Positions 1 to 9,334 of a stretch of DNA of 64,000 bases are shown here, in pieces. Each line of letters opens with the position of its first letter. The first letter of the stretch is position 1. The stretch is taken from contig NZ_LT629762.1 in NCBI RefSeq assembly GCF_900105155.1, positions 2,829,001 through 2,893,000 of the forward strand, in the 5' to 3' direction. Source of the DNA: Pseudomonas prosekii. GTDB taxonomy: Bacteria > Pseudomonadota > Gammaproteobacteria > Pseudomonadales > Pseudomonadaceae. The notes beneath the pieces are model-generated. The model was not told the origin of the DNA. It searched no databases and worked only from the letters and a program-made list of their open reading frames with translations. A program made the translations under genes and the position numbers.

Positions 1-1
1 G

Positions 2-418
2 GAATTCCTCGAAACCCGCCCGGACCCGGCCAAAGTCACGCTGATCCGCAACAAGGCTGATCTGACCGGCGAAGCGATTGCCCTGGAAGTCAGCGACGAT
101 GGCCATGTCACCATCAGCCTCAGCGCCAAATCGGCGGGCGAAGGCCTTGAGCTGCTGCGCGAGCACCTGAAGACTTGCATGGGCTACGAGCAGACCTCGG
201 AAAGCAGCTTCAGCGCCCGCCGACGTCACTTGGAAGCGTTGCGCCATGCCAGCGCATCGCTTGAGCACGGCAGAGCGCAGCTGACCCTCGCGGGTGCTGG
301 TGAGTTGTTGGCGGAGGATTTGCGCCAGGCGCAGCATTCGTTGGGGGAAATCACTGGGGCGTTCAGCTCCGATGATTTGCTCGGTCGGATCTTTTCCAGT
401 TTCTGTATCGGTAAATAA
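2..418 (+). CDS. mnmE: tRNA modification GTPase MnmE, C-terminal part (5' end outside window)
   Basis: MnmE works with MnmG to install the (carboxymethyl)aminomethyl group at uridine 34 of certain tRNAs. The visible 138 residues hold the end of the G domain, with the guanine-specificity motif NKAD near residue 19 of the fragment, and then the C-terminal helical domain. It ends in CIGK, the family C-terminus whose cysteine is strongly conserved. The frame is open from base 2 to the TAA at 416-418, so the gene is cut only by the window edge. A clear terminator follows at once. In most pseudomonads mnmG comes soon after on the same strand. Here an iron-uptake cassette on the opposite strand separates the two. 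Confidence 0.95.
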   Translation, partial: EFLETRPDPAKVTLIRNKADLTGEAIALEVSDDGHVTISLSAKSAGEGLELLREHLKTCMGYEQTSESSFSARRRHLEALRHASASLEHGRAQLTLAGAGELLAEDLRQAQHSLGEITGAFSSDDLLGRIFSSFCIGK

Positions 419-425
419 ACGCAGC

Positions 426-457
426 GGGCTGTGGGTAACTTATCCACAGCCCTTTTT
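426..457 (+). terminator. Rho-independent terminator after mnmE
   Basis: A perfect 9-bp stem (GGGCTGTGG at 426-434 pairing with CCACAGCCC at 444-452) is followed by TTTTT. The loop and right arm contain a DnaA-box-like TTATCCACA (440-448). It lies 8 bases after the mnmE stop and just before the stop of the convergent TonB-receptor gene, so it may serve both. Confidence 0.85.
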
Positions 458-461
458 GCTT

Positions 462-2897
462 TTACCAGTTGTACGACACAGAACCTAACAAAGTTCGGCT
501 TTCGCCCCAGTAGCAGCGTCCGGCGTCGTTACAGCCAGACACGTATTCCTTGTCGAACAGGTTTTTCGCATTCAGGTCGACGGTCCAGTTTCGATCGATC
601 TGGTAACCGATCGCCGCGTCCACCAACGTCACGTCGCCGGCATCGAGCTTGCCGTAGAGAGTTGGCGCGGTGTAGGCAAACGCGCTGTCGAAGTACCGCA
701 CGCCGCCACCGACATACAGTCCCTTCAAACTGCTTTCGAGGAATCGGTACTTGGCCCAGATCGAGGCCTGATTGCGCGGCACGCCGGTCATTTGGTGATC
801 CTTGACCAGGGAAGTCGCCGAATCCTTGGTGATCCGCGCGTCGGTATAAGTGTAGGCCGCCGTCACGTTGAGGTTTGGCGTCAGGTTGCTGTTGAGCTCC
901 AGCTCCACACCTTTGGCGCGGCTCTCGCCGACTTGGCGATAGCTCGCGGTGGTGGCGTCGAAGTAGGTGTCGTCCTTTTTGCGCAGGTCGTAGACCGAGG
1001 CAGTGAACGCCGTGTCCCAACCGGTGGGTTCGTACTTCAGGCCGATTTCATATTGGCTGCTTGTGATTGGCTCCAGCGGCGCGCCGGAATTGGAGATCTG
1101 CTGCACCGGGACAAACGCGGTCGAGTAGCTCACATACGGCGTCATACCGTTGTCGAACTGGTACATCACCCCGCCCTGATAGGTGAATTTCTTGTCCTCG
1201 GAACTGATGTTGCTGCCGCGCGCCACTTTGTCGCGGAAATCGCTGTCGACCCAATCCTGACGGCCACCGAGCAGGAACAACCAATGGTCGTACTTGCTCT
1301 GCACCTGTGCATAAACACCTTTCATCTGTTGCTCAAGCAAAGTGTTTTGCACCGCGATTGGCGTCGTCGGGTCGCGCAGGTACACCGGGTTGTAGACATC
1401 AATCGGCCCGACCAGCCCGGCGTTCCAATCCTGATTAAACGAAGTCCGGTCAAAACTGCCGCCGAATAAAACGGTGTTTTGCAAACCGCCGACGTCGAAT
1501 TTGCCTTCCAACTGGTTATCCAGCGAGTAGACCATCGATTTGTTGAAGCGATCGTAGGCGGTCATGTTCAGTCGGGTGCCGAATCCGCCGTTGTTCAGGT
1601 TGCCCGGCCAGGTTTCGTGGCGGGTGATGCGCGACTGCATGTAGCGCGAGTTCTGCCGGAACTGCCAATCGTCGTTGAAGCTGTGGGTAAATTCATAACC
1701 CGTGCTCCAGGTTTCACGCTCGAAGGTGTTCCAGTCAGGATCGCCGAGCATGGTGTCTTTGGATAACTTGCCGTTGGGGTTCGTCAGCAAAGTGCCGGCG
1801 GCAGGTAGGCCAAGTTCCATATTGGTGTGGTCTTTCTGGTAGTTGGCCAACAGTGTCAGGGTGTTGTAGTCGTCGAAATTCAGGGTCAGCGACGGCGCGA
1901 TGTAAATGCGATCGTCCGGCACATGGTCGGTTTGAGTCTCGGCGTTGCGGCCAAGCATGACGATGCGGCCGAGGATGTTGCCGTCATCGTCCAGCGGCCC
2001 GGAGACATCGACGCCCAATTGGCGGCGGTTGTTGGAGCCGTAACTCAGTTGCACTTCACCCTGAGGCGCTGCGGTAGGGCGCTTGCTCACCAGGTTGACC
2101 AGCCCGCCCGGCGCGTTCTCGCCGTACAGCAGCGAGGACGGGCCGCGGAAGATTTCCACGCGCTCGAGGCCGTAAGGTTCGGTGCTGGTGTCATACCGAT
2201 TGCCCTGCACGCGTAGGCCATCGCGCAACAAGCCGTAGCCGTAATCGGTGGCGTTGAAACCGCGGATGAAAAACAGATCACCGGCCAGACTGTCGCCAGC
2301 GGCAAAGGGTGGCGCGAAGATCCCCGGCACATAACCCAAAACATCTGTCAGCGTCTGCGACTTCTGATCCTTCATTCGTTGCGCGGTAACGACTGACACC
2401 GAACGCGGCGTTTCCGACAGCGGCGTACTGGTTTTCGTACCGACCCGACTGTTCGAAGCCTTGTAGCCAACGTCGGCGGCGTAATCCAGGTTCATCTCAT
2501 TCTGCTGCACGCCGTTGATATTGGTCTCCCCGAGCACCAACGGCCCCGACACCGGCACGGCTTGCAGAATATAGCTGCCCGGCGCCTGCGAAACGGCCTG
2601 CAAACCGGAGCCCTGCAGCAACATGGCGAAACCCTGTTCGACCGAATAGCTGCCGGCCAAGCCCTGACTGCGCAGCTGCGCGGTTTGCTGCGGCGAGAAT
2701 GAGAGGATCACATTGGCTGTCGACGCGAACTGGCTCAACGCGTTGTCCAGCGGACCGGCCGCGATGGCATAGCGTTGCGTGACGCTGGCCGCGAGCGCAG
2801 GGCTGGTCGTCACCAGGCAACTGGCAGCGCTGGTTATCAACAAGCTGTAGGCAATGCAGTGGTGGGAAAAGCGCAGTCGGAACGTAGGAAGTCGCAT
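462..2897 (-). CDS. TonB-dependent ferric-siderophore receptor with N-terminal signalling domain
   Basis: This is an outer-membrane receptor that imports a ferric siderophore using TonB energy. The 811-residue translation starts with a long signal peptide (about residues 1-36, ending SPALA). An STN domain follows (about 40-115), which in FecA/FpvA-type receptors contacts an FecR protein. Next come the plug (about 160-270, with PRSVSVVT and the RGPSSLLYG...PGGLVNLVSK segment) and a beta-barrel ending in aromatic VSYNW. The STN domain and the adjacent sigma/anti-sigma pair mark it as a transducing receptor of the FhuA/FoxA/FpvA type. The substrate cannot be read from sequence; a hydroxamate is possible. 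Upstream, GGAAAAT on the minus strand (3000-2994), about 17-20 bases before GTTATC, is a tentative FecI-type promoter. Confidence 0.93.
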   Translation of the reverse strand: MRLPTFRLRFSHHCIAYSLLITSAASCLVTTSPALAASVTQRYAIAAGPLDNALSQFASTANVILSFSPQQTAQLRSQGLAGSYSVEQGFAMLLQGSGLQAVSQAPGSYILQAVPVSGPLVLGETNINGVQQNEMNLDYAADVGYKASNSRVGTKTSTPLSETPRSVSVVTAQRMKDQKSQTLTDVLGYVPGIFAPPFAAGDSLAGDLFFIRGFNATDYGYGLLRDGLRVQGNRYDTSTEPYGLERVEIFRGPSSLLYGENAPGGLVNLVSKRPTAAPQGEVQLSYGSNNRRQLGVDVSGPLDDDGNILGRIVMLGRNAETQTDHVPDDRIYIAPSLTLNFDDYNTLTLLANYQKDHTNMELGLPAAGTLLTNPNGKLSKDTMLGDPDWNTFERETWSTGYEFTHSFNDDWQFRQNSRYMQSRITRHETWPGNLNNGGFGTRLNMTAYDRFNKSMVYSLDNQLEGKFDVGGLQNTVLFGGSFDRTSFNQDWNAGLVGPIDVYNPVYLRDPTTPIAVQNTLLEQQMKGVYAQVQSKYDHWLFLLGGRQDWVDSDFRDKVARGSNISSEDKKFTYQGGVMYQFDNGMTPYVSYSTAFVPVQQISNSGAPLEPITSSQYEIGLKYEPTGWDTAFTASVYDLRKKDDTYFDATTASYRQVGESRAKGVELELNSNLTPNLNVTAAYTYTDARITKDSATSLVKDHQMTGVPRNQASIWAKYRFLESSLKGLYVGGGVRYFDSAFAYTAPTLYGKLDAGDVTLVDAAIGYQIDRNWTVDLNAKNLFDKEYVSGCNDAGRCYWGESRTLLGSVSYNW

Positions 2898-3006
2898 GGA
2901 TGGGTAAGCCCTGAAGGTGGCAAAGAGCCGCGTAGATCGCGATTACCTGTAGGGCCGTGTCAGGGCTGAAAAAGATAACCCCGCGCCAGATTTATTTTCC
3001 CGAGGA

Positions 3007-3954
3007 TCAAACGGCCTGGCTGATCGACACCCAATAACGCGTGAAATAGCGCACGTTGATCGGCAGCGAAGCTTGCAGATTGGCCAGCACTGCATCGGTG
3101 GAATCGAGGCGAAAAGTCCCGGAAACCCGCAACCGCGCGGCACGTTCGTCACACTGCAGAACCCCGGAACGATAGCGCCCAAGCTCGCGGATGACCTCGC
3201 CCAGCGGCGTGTCCAGAACAATCAATTGGCCGTTGATCCACGCAGCTTCCGCCAATTTGTAGGGATGAATCGCACCGACGCGGTCGCTTTGAAAGTCCAC
3301 GCCTTCGCCGGCGTTCAATACGCGCGGGCTGCTTTGCTGGTCATTGGGCTGAATGCTCACGCGATCTTCCAGCACCCCGACCCGCGTTTTGGCGGATAGC
3401 TGATGCACCGAAAACCGCGTGCCCAACGCTTGAATCCGTCCTTCCTCGGTCTCGACGAAAAACGCTCGCGGGTCGCCGAGCTTGCCCGTGCGGACGAGGA
3501 TTTCCCCCGAACGCAAACGAATCAGGCGTTGCTGGCCATCGAACAGCACATCGATGGCGGTGTTGGTGTTGAGATGAATCTGGCTGCCGTCGGCCAATTC
3601 GATGCTGCGTCGCTGGCCGACCTTGGTGGAATAGTCGGCCCAGACATTGCCCAACGCCGTGTGTTTTTGCACATTCCAACCGACGTATCCGCTGCCAGCG
3701 AGGATCAGCAGCAGCTTCAGCACCTGCCGGCGTTGTTGCGTCGAGGACAAGGCGCGGCGCGTCAGGTCACGGGGCATTGCGCCCAAGTGCCGTTGCAGTT
3801 GCTCCATCTGATTCCACGCTGCGAGGTGCGCCGGATTGCTCTCGACCCACTGCTGCCAGGCCTGGCGTTGCGCGGGCGAGGGCGGTTCGCTCTGAAACTG
3901 CACGTACCAACTGGCCGCCGCTTCGAAGACTTTGCGATCAGGCGCGGCGGTCAT
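3007..3954 (-). CDS. fecR: FecR-family anti-sigma / sigma regulator
   Basis: This is an inner-membrane regulator that relays occupancy of the TonB receptor to the neighbouring ECF sigma factor. The N-terminal about 80 residues form the cytoplasmic anti-sigma region (FEAAASWYVQFQSEPPS...WQQWVESNPAHLAAWNQME, the DUF4880-type segment). One membrane segment follows near residues 85-100 (LKLLLILAGSGYVGW). The periplasmic FecR domain contains GQRRSIELADGSQIHLNTNTAI and RSGEILVRTG. The chosen ATG at 3954 overlaps the sigma stop by one base (TAATG), which implies translational coupling. An upstream in-frame ATG at 3981 would lie within the sigma gene and is less likely. The protein is about 315 residues, normal for the family. 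Confidence 0.9.
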   Translation of the reverse strand: MTAAPDRKVFEAAASWYVQFQSEPPSPAQRQAWQQWVESNPAHLAAWNQMEQLQRHLGAMPRDLTRRALSSTQQRRQVLKLLLILAGSGYVGWNVQKHTALGNVWADYSTKVGQRRSIELADGSQIHLNTNTAIDVLFDGQQRLIRLRSGEILVRTGKLGDPRAFFVETEEGRIQALGTRFSVHQLSAKTRVGVLEDRVSIQPNDQQSSPRVLNAGEGVDFQSDRVGAIHPYKLAEAAWINGQLIVLDTPLGEVIRELGRYRSGVLQCDERAARLRVSGTFRLDSTDAVLANLQASLPINVRYFTRYWVSISQAV

Positions 3955-4460
3955 TAAAGAGACGCCATGATCAAAGAGCATTCGGTGAGCGCGCGGATCA
4001 TGTGCTTCTTCACCGTGGTCAGCGACACCTTCAGTTCACAGGCGATCTGTTGATAAGTCAGGCCTTCAATCTGCGACAGCATGAATATCCGCTGCGCCCG
4101 CGCGCCTAATCCCGCCAAGGCTTTATCCACAGCGACCAGGGTTTCGATGATCAACGCCTTGTCTTCTTCGCTGATTGCCGTGGCCTCGGGGCGGGCGGCC
4201 AGGGTTTCCAGGAAGGCGATCTCGATCGCCCGTCGACGGTAGCGATCAATCACCAGACCCCGGGCGATGGTGGCCAGATAGTCGCGAGGTTCCCGAATCT
4301 GCAAGGCATTGCGCGAGCCGAGAATGCGCAGAAAGGTGTCATGCGCGACATCGGCCGCATCGCAGGTGTCATGCAACTTGCCCTTGAGCCACCCGTACAA
4401 CCAGGAATGGTGCTGCTCATAGATCTGTTGAACGGCTGCCGTGTGGGAGGTTAAGGGCAT
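3954..4460 (-). CDS. fecI: ECF-family (FecI-like) RNA polymerase sigma factor
   Basis: This is a 168-residue iron-starvation ECF sigma factor, probably directing transcription of the receptor gene downstream. Region 2 is seen in the segment HDTFLRILG...REPRDYLATIARGLVIDRYRRRAIE, where LATIARGLVIDRYRR is the region-2.4 hallmark of FecI/PvdS proteins. Region 4 (about residues 110-160) has RIFMLSQIEGLTYQQIACELKVSLTTVKKHM, a helix-turn-helix. There is no separate anti-sigma beyond FecR. It is the first gene of the minus-strand cassette and starts 17 bases from a Fur-like box, so iron repression is expected. Which siderophore it answers to is unknown. Confidence 0.92.
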   Translation of the reverse strand: MPLTSHTAAVQQIYEQHHSWLYGWLKGKLHDTCDAADVAHDTFLRILGSRNALQIREPRDYLATIARGLVIDRYRRRAIEIAFLETLAARPEATAISEEDKALIIETLVAVDKALAGLGARAQRIFMLSQIEGLTYQQIACELKVSLTTVKKHMIRALTECSLIMASL

Positions 4461-4476
4461 AGAGAACAGGGCTTGT

Positions 4477-4497
4477 TAATGATAATGCCTATTATTA
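4477..4497 (-). promoter_or_regulatory. Probable Fur box upstream of the sigma-factor gene
   Basis: The sequence TAATGATAATGCCTATTATTA (roughly 4477-4497) contains GATAAT (4481-4486) and an inverted near-copy, ATTATT (4491-4496). This gives the A/T-rich interrupted palindrome typical of Fur sites. It sits 17-37 bases upstream of the ECF sigma start, where Fur repression of iron-starvation sigma genes is usual. Confidence 0.65.
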
Positions 4498-4637
4498 GCT
4501 TCTGTTACGTCTACTAACAATAGCCACCGTCCACCGCGTATCGGCTGTTTTCTCGCTGTTTTTTCCAACTGATGAGGGTCTGCCAGAGACATCGGCTGGA
4601 ATTTTGCTGTGCGGAATTCGAGTAAAAGCGACTTTTC

Positions 4638-4926
4638 TGTGGATTAAGCCCTGTGAATAAGTGCCTCTAAGGGCAGTTGATAACAGGGCGTGAAAACTGA
4701 AGATAAACCCCTCTGTGGATAACCACCCGTTTCATCCACAGGCTTACACCGGTTATCCAAGGGACTCATTGGCACATGAACACAGGGTTTTGAATCTCTG
4801 TACATATTGAATATAAAGGCCTGTAGCGATCTATCCACAGAAAAGGTGCTCAGTAGAAATAAACATAAAAACAAAGATTTAATAAATTTCTCTCTTTTTA
4901 ATTTCTATTAACCCGACTTCTCCACA
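4638..4926. other. Cluster of DnaA-box-like 9-mers with AT-rich tract (origin-like) in the mnmG upstream region
   Basis: The 588-base gap 4461-5048 has no convincing gene. It holds one exact TTATCCACA (4714-4722, minus sense) and one TTATTCACA (4652-4660, minus sense), the two common DnaA-box forms. Single-mismatch copies lie at 4638-4646, 4732-4740, 4831-4839 and 4918-4926. A markedly AT-rich stretch at about 4855-4912 could act as an unwinding element. In E. coli oriC adjoins gidA (mnmG). In Pseudomonas the accepted origin is by rpmH-dnaA, a few kb to the left. Function here is inferred: a relic or secondary origin, DnaA titration, or DnaA control of mnmG. Confidence 0.5.
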
Positions 4927-4950
4927 GCTGGTTAAATTTTGTGCAAAGGG

Positions 4951-4979
4951 TTCTTTAGGAAGGGCGAAGTCCCTATACT
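4951..4979 (+). promoter_or_regulatory. Candidate mnmG promoter
   Basis: TATACT at 4974-4979 is a good -10 hexamer. A weak -35 (TTCTTT, 4951-4956) lies 17 bases before it. The predicted transcript would have a leader of roughly 60 bases before the GTG start at 5049. Confidence 0.4.
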
Positions 4980-5048
4980 TGCCGACCTGGTCCAGAAACC
5001 CGGGCTCAAACTATTCCTGAATTACCTACTTAAGCAGGCACGAGGTGC

Positions 5049-6950
5049 GTGGTGGATTTCCCTTCCCGTTTTGAAGTGATCGTCATCGGCGGCGGTCATG
5101 CCGGTACCGAGGCAGCACTGGCGTCAGCACGTATGGGGGCAAAAACCCTGTTGCTGACGCACAACGTGGAAACCCTCGGTGCCATGAGTTGCAACCCGGC
5201 CATTGGCGGGATCGGCAAAAGCCACCTGGTCAAGGAAATCGATGCCCTCGGCGGCGCGATGGCCATGGCCACCGACAAGGGTGGTATCCAGTTTCGCGTG
5301 TTGAACAGCCGCAAAGGCCCGGCCGTACGCGCCACTCGTGCTCAAGCCGACCGGGTTTTGTACAAGGCGGCTGTCCGCGAAGCCCTGGAAAACCAGCCGA
5401 ACCTGTGGATATTTCAACAAGCCGCTGATGACCTGATCGTTGAACAGGAACAAGTGCGCGGTGTTGTCACGCAAATGGGTCTGCGCTTCTTCGCCGATTC
5501 CGTGGTGTTGACCACTGGCACCTTCCTCGGTGGACTTATCCACATCGGCATGCAGAATTATTCCGGCGGTCGTGCCGGTGATCCGCCGTCGATTGCCCTG
5601 GCCCATCGTCTGCGTGAATTGCCACTGCGCGTCGGTCGTTTGAAAACCGGCACACCGCCGCGTATCGACGGCCGTTCGGTGGATTTCTCGGTGATGACCG
5701 AGCAAGCGGGCGACACGCCGATCCCGGTCATGTCGTTCATGGGTTCCAAAGAGCAGCACCCGAAACAGGTGAGCTGCTGGATTACCCACACCAACGCCCG
5801 AACTCACGAAATCATTGCGGCCAACCTCGACCGTTCGCCGATGTATTCCGATGCCGGTCTGATCGAAGGCATTGGCCCGCGTTATTGCCCGTCGATCGAA
5901 GACAAGATCCATCGCTTTGCCGACAAGGAAAGTCATCAGGTCTTCATCGAACCGGAAGGTTTGACCACCCACGAGCTGTACCCGAACGGGATTTCCACTT
6001 CCCTGCCGTTCGACGTGCAATTGCAGATCGTGCAATCGATCCGTGGCATGGAAAACGCGCACATTGTTCGCCCGGGTTACGCCATCGAGTACGACTACTT
6101 CGACCCGCGTGACCTGAAGTACAGCCTCGAAACCAAAGTCATCGGCGGTCTGTTTTTCGCCGGGCAAATCAACGGCACCACCGGTTACGAAGAAGCCGGC
6201 GCCCAAGGTTTGCTGGCCGGAGCCAATGCCGCGCTGCGTGCTCAGGGCAAAGATGCCTGGTGCCCGCGTCGCGATGAGGCGTACATCGGCGTGTTGGTCG
6301 ATGACCTGATTACCCTGGGAACCCAGGAACCGTACCGGATGTTCACGTCCCGGGCCGAATACCGTTTGATCCTGCGCGAAGACAACGCCGACCTGCGCTT
6401 GACCGAAAAAGGTCGCGAGTTGGGTCTGGTCGATGACGCGCGTTGGGCGGCGTTCTGCAAGAAGCGCGAAAGCATTGATCTCGAAGAGCAGCGCCTGAAA
6501 AGTACCTGGGTTCGCCCGAATACCGAGCAGGGTGATGCGATTTCGGAAAAATTCGGTACGCCACTGACCCATGAATACAACTTGCTCAACCTCTTGAGCC
6601 GTCCGGAAATCGACTACGCTGGTCTGATCGCCGTGACTGGCGGTGGCGCAGAAGATCCACAGGTCGCCGAGCAGGTCGAAATCAAGACCAAATATGCCGG
6701 TTACATTGATCGCCAGCAGGACGAAATCGTCCGTCTGCGTGCCAGTGAAAACACCAAACTGCCTGTGGATATCGATTACACGAACATCTCCGGTCTCTCC
6801 AAAGAGATCCAGAGCAAGCTCGGCGCGACCCGACCAGAAACTCTGGGCCAGGCCTCGCGTATCCCGGGCGTCACCCCGGCAGCCATTTCGCTGTTGATGA
6901 TTCATTTGAAAAAACGCGGCGCGGGCCGTCAGTTGGAGCAAAGCGCTTGA
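5049..6950 (+). CDS. mnmG: tRNA uridine-5-carboxymethylaminomethyl modification enzyme MnmG (GidA)
   Basis: This FAD-dependent partner of MnmE modifies the wobble uridine of tRNA. The protein has 633 residues, close to the usual 630. The N-terminal Rossmann motif [21 protein letters not shown] (about residues 10-30) binds FAD. The GidA signatures [22 protein letters not shown] (about 47-68) and [25 protein letters not shown] (about 373-397) are intact, and the C-terminal helical domain is complete. The GTG at 5049 is chosen because it gives the conserved N-terminus [16 protein letters not shown]. The stop overlaps the rsmG start (TTGA), so the two are coupled. It contains an internal TTATCCACA at 5536-5544. 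Confidence 0.97.
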   Translation: MVDFPSRFEVIVIGGGHAGTEAALASARMGAKTLLLTHNVETLGAMSCNPAIGGIGKSHLVKEIDALGGAMAMATDKGGIQFRVLNSRKGPAVRATRAQADRVLYKAAVREALENQPNLWIFQQAADDLIVEQEQVRGVVTQMGLRFFADSVVLTTGTFLGGLIHIGMQNYSGGRAGDPPSIALAHRLRELPLRVGRLKTGTPPRIDGRSVDFSVMTEQAGDTPIPVMSFMGSKEQHPKQVSCWITHTNARTHEIIAANLDRSPMYSDAGLIEGIGPRYCPSIEDKIHRFADKESHQVFIEPEGLTTHELYPNGISTSLPFDVQLQIVQSIRGMENAHIVRPGYAIEYDYFDPRDLKYSLETKVIGGLFFAGQINGTTGYEEAGAQGLLAGANAALRAQGKDAWCPRRDEAYIGVLVDDLITLGTQEPYRMFTSRAEYRLILREDNADLRLTEKGRELGLVDDARWAAFCKKRESIDLEEQRLKSTWVRPNTEQGDAISEKFGTPLTHEYNLLNLLSRPEIDYAGLIAVTGGGAEDPQVAEQVEIKTKYAGYIDRQQDEIVRLRASENTKLPVDIDYTNISGLSKEIQSKLGATRPETLGQASRIPGVTPAAISLLMIHLKKRGAGRQLEQSA

Positions 6951-7591
6951 GTTCGTTGGTCACCTCGCAACACGCAGAAGAGTTATCCACAGGTGCTCGC
7001 CAACTCGGTGTCACGCTGACCGAAGCCCAGCACGCGTTACTGCTGGGTTATCTGGCCCTGTTGATCAAATGGAACAAGGCCTACAACCTGACCGCCGTGC
7101 GCGATCCGGACGAAATGGTTTCGCGGCATTTGCTCGACAGCTTGAGCGTGATGGCGTTTGTGGAAAACGGTCGGTGGCTGGACGTTGGTAGCGGTGGCGG
7201 CATGCCCGGGATCCCGTTGGCTATCCTGTTTCCCGAGTCGCAGGTCACGTGCCTGGACAGCAATGGCAAGAAAACCCGCTTCCTGACCCAGGTCAAACTC
7301 GAACTCAAACTGGATAACCTGCAAGTTATCCACAGTCGCGTTGAAGCTTTCCAGCCAGAACAGCCTTTCAACGGGATCATTTCCCGGGCGTTCAGCAGCA
7401 TGGAAAACTTCAGCAACTGGACGCGTCATCTCGGCGACCGCGATACGCGGTGGCTGGCAATGAAGGGCGTTCATCCCGCCGATGAGCTGGTAGCATTGCC
7501 GGCAGACTTCCACCTCGATAGCGAACACGCCCTGGCCGTACCCGGTTGCCAAGGCCAACGCCATCTGCTGATACTGCGCCGCACGGCATGA
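6947..7591 (+). CDS. rsmG: 16S rRNA (guanine-527-N7)-methyltransferase RsmG (GidB)
   Basis: This class I SAM-dependent methyltransferase forms m7G527 in 16S rRNA. The translation has 214 residues, the normal length. The SAM motif [17 protein letters not shown] lies at about residues 76-92, after the family N-terminus ([35 protein letters not shown]). The TTG start at 6947 overlaps the mnmG stop in TTGA, the usual arrangement in this genus. Two TTATCCACA 9-mers fall inside the gene (6983-6991 and 7326-7334). The product follows mnmG and precedes parA on one strand. Confidence 0.95.
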   Translation: MSSLVTSQHAEELSTGARQLGVTLTEAQHALLLGYLALLIKWNKAYNLTAVRDPDEMVSRHLLDSLSVMAFVENGRWLDVGSGGGMPGIPLAILFPESQVTCLDSNGKKTRFLTQVKLELKLDNLQVIHSRVEAFQPEQPFNGIISRAFSSMENFSNWTRHLGDRDTRWLAMKGVHPADELVALPADFHLDSEHALAVPGCQGQRHLLILRRTA

Positions 7592-7609
7592 TTGGGAACA
7601 CAAGCAAGA

Positions 7610-8407
7610 ATGGCTAAGGTATTCGCGATAGCGAACCAGAAGGGTGGTGTGGGCAAGACCACCACCTGCATCAACCTCGCAGCTTCCCTGGTCGCTACCA
7701 AGCGCCGGGTGCTGTTGATCGATCTTGATCCACAAGGCAACGCCACCATGGGTAGCGGTGTGGATAAACATGGCTTGGAAAACTCGGTCTACGACCTGTT
7801 GATCGGCGAATGCGATCTGGCTCAGGCCATGCATTACTCCGAGCACGGTGGTTACCAATTGTTGCCGGCCAACCGCGATCTGACTGCGGCCGAAGTGGTG
7901 CTGCTGGAAATGCAGATGAAGGAAAGTCGTCTGCGCAGCGCGCTGGCGCCGATCCGCGAAAACTACGATTACATTCTGATCGACTGCCCACCGTCCCTGT
8001 CGATGCTGACATTGAACGCGCTGGTTGCGGCCGATGGGGTGATCATCCCGATGCAGTGCGAGTATTTCGCGCTCGAAGGGTTGAGCGACCTTGTGGATAA
8101 CATCAAGCGCATCGCCGAACTGCTGAACCCGAACCTGAAAGTCGAAGGCCTGTTGCGGACCATGTATGACCCGCGCCTGAGCCTGATGAACGACGTTTCG
8201 GCGCAGCTCAAGGAACACTTTGGCGAGCAGCTCTACGACACGGTGATTCCGCGCAACATCCGCCTGGCCGAAGCGCCGAGTTATGGCATGCCGGCGCTGG
8301 CGTACGACAAATCATCGCGTGGCGCCATCGCTTACCTGGCTTTGGCCGGCGAGCTGGTGCGCCGTCAACGCAAAAACTCACGCACCGCCGCCGCTCAGGC
8401 AACTTAA
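7610..8407 (+). CDS. parA: Chromosome partitioning ATPase ParA (Soj)
   Basis: ParA is a deviant-Walker-A ATPase that binds DNA non-specifically and, with ParB, moves the origin region to the cell poles. The translation starts MAKVFAIANQKGGVGKTTTCINLAASL, with the Walker A box KGGVGKTT at about residues 11-18. DLDPQGNATMGSG (Walker A') and DYILIDCPPSLSMLT (Walker B) follow. I chose ATG 7610 over the upstream in-frame TTG at 7592 because it gives the canonical N-terminus. The length, 265 residues, is standard. Two exact TGTGGATAA 9-mers lie in the gene (7759-7767, 8092-8100). parB begins 9 bases after the stop, so this is a two-gene operon. Confidence 0.96.
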   Translation: MAKVFAIANQKGGVGKTTTCINLAASLVATKRRVLLIDLDPQGNATMGSGVDKHGLENSVYDLLIGECDLAQAMHYSEHGGYQLLPANRDLTAAEVVLLEMQMKESRLRSALAPIRENYDYILIDCPPSLSMLTLNALVAADGVIIPMQCEYFALEGLSDLVDNIKRIAELLNPNLKVEGLLRTMYDPRLSLMNDVSAQLKEHFGEQLYDTVIPRNIRLAEAPSYGMPALAYDKSSRGAIAYLALAGELVRRQRKNSRTAAAQAT

Positions 8408-8416
8408 GGAATCCCC

Positions 8417-9289
8417 ATGGCCGTCAAGAAACGAGGTCTCGGACGTGGACTGGATGCACTGCTGAGTGGTCCGACTGTCAGCTCGCTCGAAGAGCAAGCG
8501 GTGCAGGCCGATCAGCGTGAGCTGCAGCATCTGCCGCTGGACCTGATCCAGCGTGGCAAGTATCAGCCGCGTCGCGACATGGACCCGCAGGCACTCGAAG
8601 AGCTGGCGCAGTCGATCAAGGCCCAAGGCGTGATGCAGCCCATTGTGGTGCGTCCGATCGGCAGCGGTCGTTTCGAAATCATTGCCGGTGAACGTCGCTG
8701 GCGCGCGAGCCAGCAGGCTGGCCAGGAAACCATCCCGGCGATGGTGCGCGATGTGCCGGATGAAACCGCGATTGCCATGGCGCTGATCGAAAACATTCAG
8801 CGCGAAGACCTCAATCCGATCGAAGAAGCCGTGGCCCTGCAGCGTTTGCAGCAGGAATTCCAGCTGACTCAGCAGCAAGTTGCCGAGGCCGTGGGGAAAT
8901 CCCGGGTCACCGTGGCGAACCTGCTACGCTTGATCGCATTGCCGGAAGTCATCAAAACCATGCTCTCGCACGGTGACCTGGAAATGGGTCATGCACGTGC
9001 TTTGCTCGGTTTGCCGGAAAATCAACAGGTTGAAGGGGCGCGACACGTTGTCGCACGCGGGCTGACCGTGCGCCAAACCGAGGCACTGGTTCGCCAGTGG
9101 TTGAGCGGCAAACCGGAGCCGGTGGAAGCGGCAAAACCTGATCCGGATATCGCTCGACTCGAACAGCGCCTGGCCGAGCGCCTAGGCTCTGCGGTGCAGA
9201 TCCGTCATGGAAAGAAGGGTAAAGGGCAGTTGGTGATTGGCTATAACTCTCTCGACGAGCTTCAAGGCGTGCTTGCACACATCCGCTGA
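8417..9289 (+). CDS. parB: Chromosome partitioning protein ParB (Spo0J)
   Basis: ParB is a CTP-dependent DNA clamp that loads at parS sites near the origin and stimulates ParA. The 290-residue protein starts MAVKKRGLGRGLDALL, the arginine-containing N-terminal ParA-activation segment. The CTPase domain shows the GERRWRAS box (about residues 92-99) and ENIQREDLNPIEEA (about 123-136). The helix-turn-helix is at about 150-175 (LTQQQVAEAVGKSRVTVANLLRL), and the C-terminal dimerisation domain ends in LDELQGVLAHIR. One likely target site, AGTTCCACGTGGAACA, is in this window at 57249-57264. Confidence 0.96.
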   Translation: MAVKKRGLGRGLDALLSGPTVSSLEEQAVQADQRELQHLPLDLIQRGKYQPRRDMDPQALEELAQSIKAQGVMQPIVVRPIGSGRFEIIAGERRWRASQQAGQETIPAMVRDVPDETAIAMALIENIQREDLNPIEEAVALQRLQQEFQLTQQQVAEAVGKSRVTVANLLRLIALPEVIKTMLSHGDLEMGHARALLGLPENQQVEGARHVVARGLTVRQTEALVRQWLSGKPEPVEAAKPDPDIARLEQRLAERLGSAVQIRHGKKGKGQLVIGYNSLDELQGVLAHIR

Positions 9290-9334
9290 AACATTTCCTC
9301 ATGTAGCGCGCAGTCGGAAATCACTACCTGACAG

